Position numbers and translations under genes: made by a program
Origin: Trachelipus rathkii
Taxonomy: Eukaryota; Arthropoda; Malacostraca; Isopoda; Trachelipodidae
DNA: 19,841 bases
NCBI GenBank assembly: GCA_015478945.1
Contig: JABUQX010065390.1
Span: forward strand, 1-19,841
Reading direction: 5' to 3'
In this document: piece after piece, positions 16,998 through 19,841 of the stretch
How positions within the stretch are numbered: position 1 is the first letter of the stretch
How the letters are laid out: every line of letters begins with the position of its first letter
The notes under the pieces: model-generated
What the model was told of the DNA's origin: nothing
Database searches by the model: none
Seen by the model: only the letters and a program-made list of their open reading frames with translations

Positions 16998-18605
16998 TTA
17001 AGGCCCCTTTCGCTTCTTTCGTTCTAACATCTTTGATTGCACCCATTCCACATTCAACACTGGGTTTCCACTTGCTCTAGTACACGGCCTTTCATACACA
17101 TTCATCAGGGTTTCACCTTCATTACAAACTTCTTCTAATATCTCACCATCATCTGCTTTATCCTCATCTTCAAGCAATTGCTGAGCTTTCTCTACCTCTG
17201 TTATCCATATCTCCTTCCTCTCATCTCTTTCACTCTCCTGAAACCCTAGGAAACTACTACTTTCTCTTATACCTTAACAATGTTATCCAGAGTCATTCTA
17301 ACATCTTTGCAAAAACTGTCCACATCTACTCCAAAACTTTCAAAACCTTCAAAATCACATTCACTCTGCAAACTTTTAAACAATTCCACAATACTATCCT
17401 GAATTACCTCTACTCTCACAGACCTATCCACTTCCATCAAGTTCCCACCAAAGGGATCATCATCCAGCCAAAACCCAACAAACGATTCCTCTCTAAATTG
17501 TTCCTTATCTGCTTTAGACTTTTCATCAAAATCTGGAACTACTTTCCGAGTCTTTCTCCTCTTGGATTTCCTACCTTTCTTTTGTATAAACACAATCTCT
17601 TTATCATTCAACTCATTCATTCCACTATCATTCTTTAACCAACTTTCATTCTCCTTCCAAACCCCATATGCAGGATGCAGAACCAAATATTCAGGAGGCA
17701 TTCTCCAAAGTCTCAACTGCTTCTGATGAGCCCTAACCTGACTTATGTCACCATTTTCATTCACTCTTTCTAGCACATACGTCAAATCATTCGACCAGAC
17801 TTGTTTCACCTGAAAAGGACCCACATACTTATCATCCATCTTACTTTCATTCATTCTTCCAATCACAATCTTTTCTTTAATAACCCAATCCCCTACTTTG
17901 AAAGATCGAAACTTTTCTGCATTCCTCCAGTACTGCTTTCCACTCTCAGGCAACTGCACCTTTTCATTCATACTACTATCAAATTTTAGCAAAAACTCCC
18001 GTGGAGATGTACCCAAGCTGGAATGCAACGTGCTATTATAGGCAAACAAGACTTTCCCTAAAACCTGATCCCAACCATACAAGTCTTCAGTCATCATTCG
18101 CAACATTTCACACAAAGTCTTACCAGTTCTTTCAGCCAATCCATTCGACGACGCCATATAAGGAGTTATCATCACATGCTGAATCCCATGCTCTTTCAAC
18201 ATTCTTTCAAAACATTCACCCCTAAACTCTGGTCCATTGTCAGACAAAATCTTTTGTGGCCTTGCAAACATCATAGGAAAAAGATTCATGCTCACTACAT
18301 TTGCAACATTCGCACTAGTTTTATTCTTTAAAGGTGCAGCAAAGGCATACTTGGATCTATGGTCTACCATCACAATCATACCCACATTCCCATGACTCGT
18401 TCTAGGCAAACTCACACAATCAACAGCAACTAGTTCAAATGGTTCATTCACTTCTATTTTTGTAATAGGACGCACAATCTACTTTGCACTTTCGCTTCTG
18501 ACACCTTTCACATGTGGTAGCAACATCCACAGCTACTCGAATGTTAAATAAGGATGGAAATTACATTCATTCATCAATGCTACAACTTTCGCTTCCCTGG
18601 ATTTG
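16998..18605 (-). mobile_element. Gypsy (Ty3-like) retrotransposon: integrase and C-terminal tail
   Basis: The minus strand carries the 3' part of a Gypsy pol region. Before the open frame is a broken HHCC zinc-finger region: HDKSREAKVVALMNE and FHPYLTFE (about 18608-18537), then TTCERCQKRKCK in another frame (about 18513-18478), which rejoins the integrase frame by a second shift. Next is the intact integrase core. After the stop at 17269-17267 the next frame continues without a gap as GIRESSSFLGFQESERDER and EVEKAQQLLEDEDKADDGE, ending in KMLERKKRKGP and TAA at 17000-16998. The true pol end is therefore about 90 codons further than the long open frame shows, with one frameshift near 17272. 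There is no protease, reverse transcriptase or RNase H upstream, although these should precede the integrase. Confidence 0.85.
17267..18475 (-). CDS. Gypsy integrase, intact catalytic core (402 residues)
   Basis: A retroviral-type integrase that would insert the element's cDNA into host chromosomes. The DDE triad is complete: Asp19 in LVAVDCV, Asp79 in KILSDNGPEF and Glu115 in SSNGLAERTGKT, with exactly 35 residues between the last two, as in Gypsy and retroviral integrases. The C-terminal domain shows FKVGDWVIKEK (about 192-202) and the GPY/F module as KYVGPFQV (GPF at 219-221), followed by a charged tail of about 180 residues. The only available start is a GTG two codons after an in-frame TAG, so the natural protein surely began upstream as part of a polyprotein; the frame is really a fragment. 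The long open frame implies a fairly recent insertion compared with the other elements here. Confidence 0.88.
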   Translation of the reverse strand: MRPITKIEVNEPFELVAVDCVSLPRTSHGNVGMIVMVDHRSKYAFAAPLKNKTSANVANVVSMNLFPMMFARPQKILSDNGPEFRGECFERMLKEHGIQHVMITPYMASSNGLAERTGKTLCEMLRMMTEDLYGWDQVLGKVLFAYNSTLHSSLGTSPREFLLKFDSSMNEKVQLPESGKQYWRNAEKFRSFKVGDWVIKEKIVIGRMNESKMDDKYVGPFQVKQVWSNDLTYVLERVNENGDISQVRAHQKQLRLWRMPPEYLVLHPAYGVWKENESWLKNDSGMNELNDKEIVFIQKKGRKSKRRKTRKVVPDFDEKSKADKEQFREESFVGFWLDDDPFGGNLMEVDRSVRVEVIQDSIVELFKSLQSECDFEGFESFGVDVDSFCKDVRMTLDNIVKV

Positions 18606-18860
18606 TCGTGGTTTTAGCCACAAACAAGATCTCAATAGTCGTGGGTCCATGAAAGAAAAACTTAAAGAACAAAAACAAAAATAAAGTAAACACAATAAAA
18701 ACTAGGGAAAAAAAATCAAACAACAAAAAAAGAAGCAAGTACACTATTTTATTAAAACCACCACCACGGGCAAGGTGAACCCCTACCACCAGGTAAACTC
18801 ACCACTACAGTAAGGTCAACTTTTACCGCAGACCCCTCTCACCCCAAGGTATACCGACAC
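18606..18860 (-). repeat. Imperfect tandem repeats of a (C)ACCT...GTGGTG module
   Basis: On the minus strand three units of roughly 20 bases follow one another (about 18830-18755): TTGACCTTACTGTAGTGGTG, TTTACCTGGTGGTAGGGG and TTCACCTTGCCCGTGGTGGT. A fourth similar unit, CACCTTGGCGGTGGTGAGGG, lies near the right edge of the window (about 19813-19794). The block sits where the Gypsy reverse transcriptase should be. I do not know its function; it could be an untranslated or LTR piece of the element. Confidence 0.4.
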
Positions 18861-18879
18861 CGCTACCGATCCGGAAATA

Positions 18880-19340
18880 TAATAAATATCAATATTCAAA
18901 TATTCACCGATATCCGAACAAAACCTTAAATCTAGAATGAACGTAAGCCTAAATTATATTGCCTTAATACTAAAAATAATATGCAGTTCTCCAATGTACT
19001 CCTTCTTTTCTTTATTCTCCAACGTCTAACTTTAATACTCCTTTACTTTTCAGTTTCGTTTTCAACAATATTATACAATTCCTTCTCGATTCTCCACTAT
19101 ATAGTCTCCAATTCTACTCCTTTGCACATTATACTTATCCACACAATATTCAATAATAGTCTTTAAATCAGGTTTCTACAATTTCGACTTTCCTTTCAAA
19201 CTAGTTAATTCTCTCCTCTTTCTATTCAACTTTCAATTTACTCAACTTCTCTCTTACTATCTCTTTAAGATTCCCTTTGTCAATACTTCTGCTTCTGAGT
19301 ACTTGTTATTTGTGGATTAGCTCAAAAAAAAACTGCTGAA
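18880..19340 (-). pseudogene. Possible gag-like remnant of the Gypsy element
   Basis: Minus-strand frames contain coding-like text with charged helices: IDKGNLKEIVREKLSKLKVE (about 19285-19225), then KPDLKTIIEYCVDKYNVQRS and RIGDYIVENREGIV (about 19175-19070), broken by stops. The first piece resembles the N-terminal helices of arthropod Gypsy gag proteins as I recall them. Same strand and position 5' of the integrase support the idea, but the match is weak and it could be unrelated. Confidence 0.3.
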
Positions 19341-19380
19341 ATATAGAAAAAAAAACAACGCATTATAGAAATAAAAAAAA

Positions 19381-19500
<120 letters not shown>

Positions 19501-19841
19501 TAAAACTTTATAAAAATTAAAATGAATAACTATACTCAATTATGAATACGAAAATTAAATGTGAATCTCATAAATTAAATATTAAGACATTTAAAAAAAC
19601 TAGATTTTATAACAAGTGAATAAATCAATGAGTAGAGTTCTAGAATTAAAACTAATACAATGAATTTCATAAATTAAACAACAAATAACAAAAAATGACT
19701 TTAATAACTAATAATATGTTTTATAAAATACAAATATTAATATAAATAATACGAATGAAATTGAAATAATAATTATATAAAAATAAAAAATACCCTCACC
19801 ACCGCCAAGGTGCTTACCTGGGTGGTTGACCCAGTTTTTTT
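19501..19841. other. AT-rich stretch to the window edge
   Basis: No gene or transposon domain is visible. The last 50 bases hold a GC-richer segment (19790-19830) that resembles, on the minus strand, the module at 18755-18830. Confidence 0.5.

Noticed and set aside
17801..18225. Forward open frames over the Gypsy integrase
   Set aside because: Antisense shadows of the integrase frame with no domain content.
18755..18800. tRNA-like B-box (GGTTCACCTTGCC) on the minus strand
   Set aside because: No A box at the right distance and no cloverleaf; it belongs to the GTGGTG-type repeat.
18981..19166. Forward frame rich in Leu, Phe and Ser, possible membrane segment
   Set aside because: Pyrimidine-rich strand opposite a possible gag-like remnant; hydrophobicity follows from T-rich composition.

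Overview
This window looks like nuclear DNA of an arthropod, most likely a decapod crustacean. It is extremely AT-rich, is broken up by very long (AT)n and (TTA)n/(AAT)n microsatellites, has one spliced host gene and is otherwise filled with retrotransposon and DNA-transposon remains. The decapod assignment is an inference from repeat composition and from the kinds of LINE, Copia and Gypsy copies present; nothing here fixes a species.

The only confident host gene is MTO1, the mitochondrial form of MnmG/GidA, on the + strand. Three consecutive coding exons (9374-9492, 9741-9903, 10262-10471) have consensus splice sites, matching phases and no disruption. They encode about 165 residues of the FAD-binding part of the enzyme. 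The first exon(s), with the GxGxxG nucleotide-binding motif, and all later exons lie outside the window. The intron after 10471 is therefore longer than 9.3 kb and holds most of the mobile DNA on the right side.

Layout: 1-1330, a decayed copy of a repeat-associated protein family with no name I know. 1429-2735, a hAT-type DNA element with 21-bp imperfect ends, inserted in an (AT)n tract. 2736-6130, AT-rich DNA with a GC-rich hairpin, an EF-hand-like exon fragment, a hAT transposase C-terminal fragment and a four-copy diverged repeat in both orientations. 6130-8262, a 5'-truncated, internally deleted LINE. 9145-9330, a second LINE/SINE-type 3' end on the minus strand. 9374-10471, the MTO1 exons. 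10900-12715, a minus-strand Copia remnant split by a plus-strand Jockey/I-like LINE fragment. 12731-14385, (AT)n tracts around a 911-bp TA-flanked terminal-inverted-repeat element. 14467-15720, a Penelope-like element with reverse transcriptase and GIY-YIG endonuclease. 16441-19400, a minus-strand Gypsy (Ty3-like) element with an intact integrase core but no reverse transcriptase. 19381-19500, (AAT)n.

I found no RNA gene, CRISPR array or bacterial-type system, and nothing I would call a previously undescribed biological system. The points most worth a second look are the unnamed repeat-associated family at the left edge, the nested insertions within the MTO1 intron, the shared hairpin-plus-microsatellite 3' ends, and the paired CRE palindromes next to the Copia polypurine tract.
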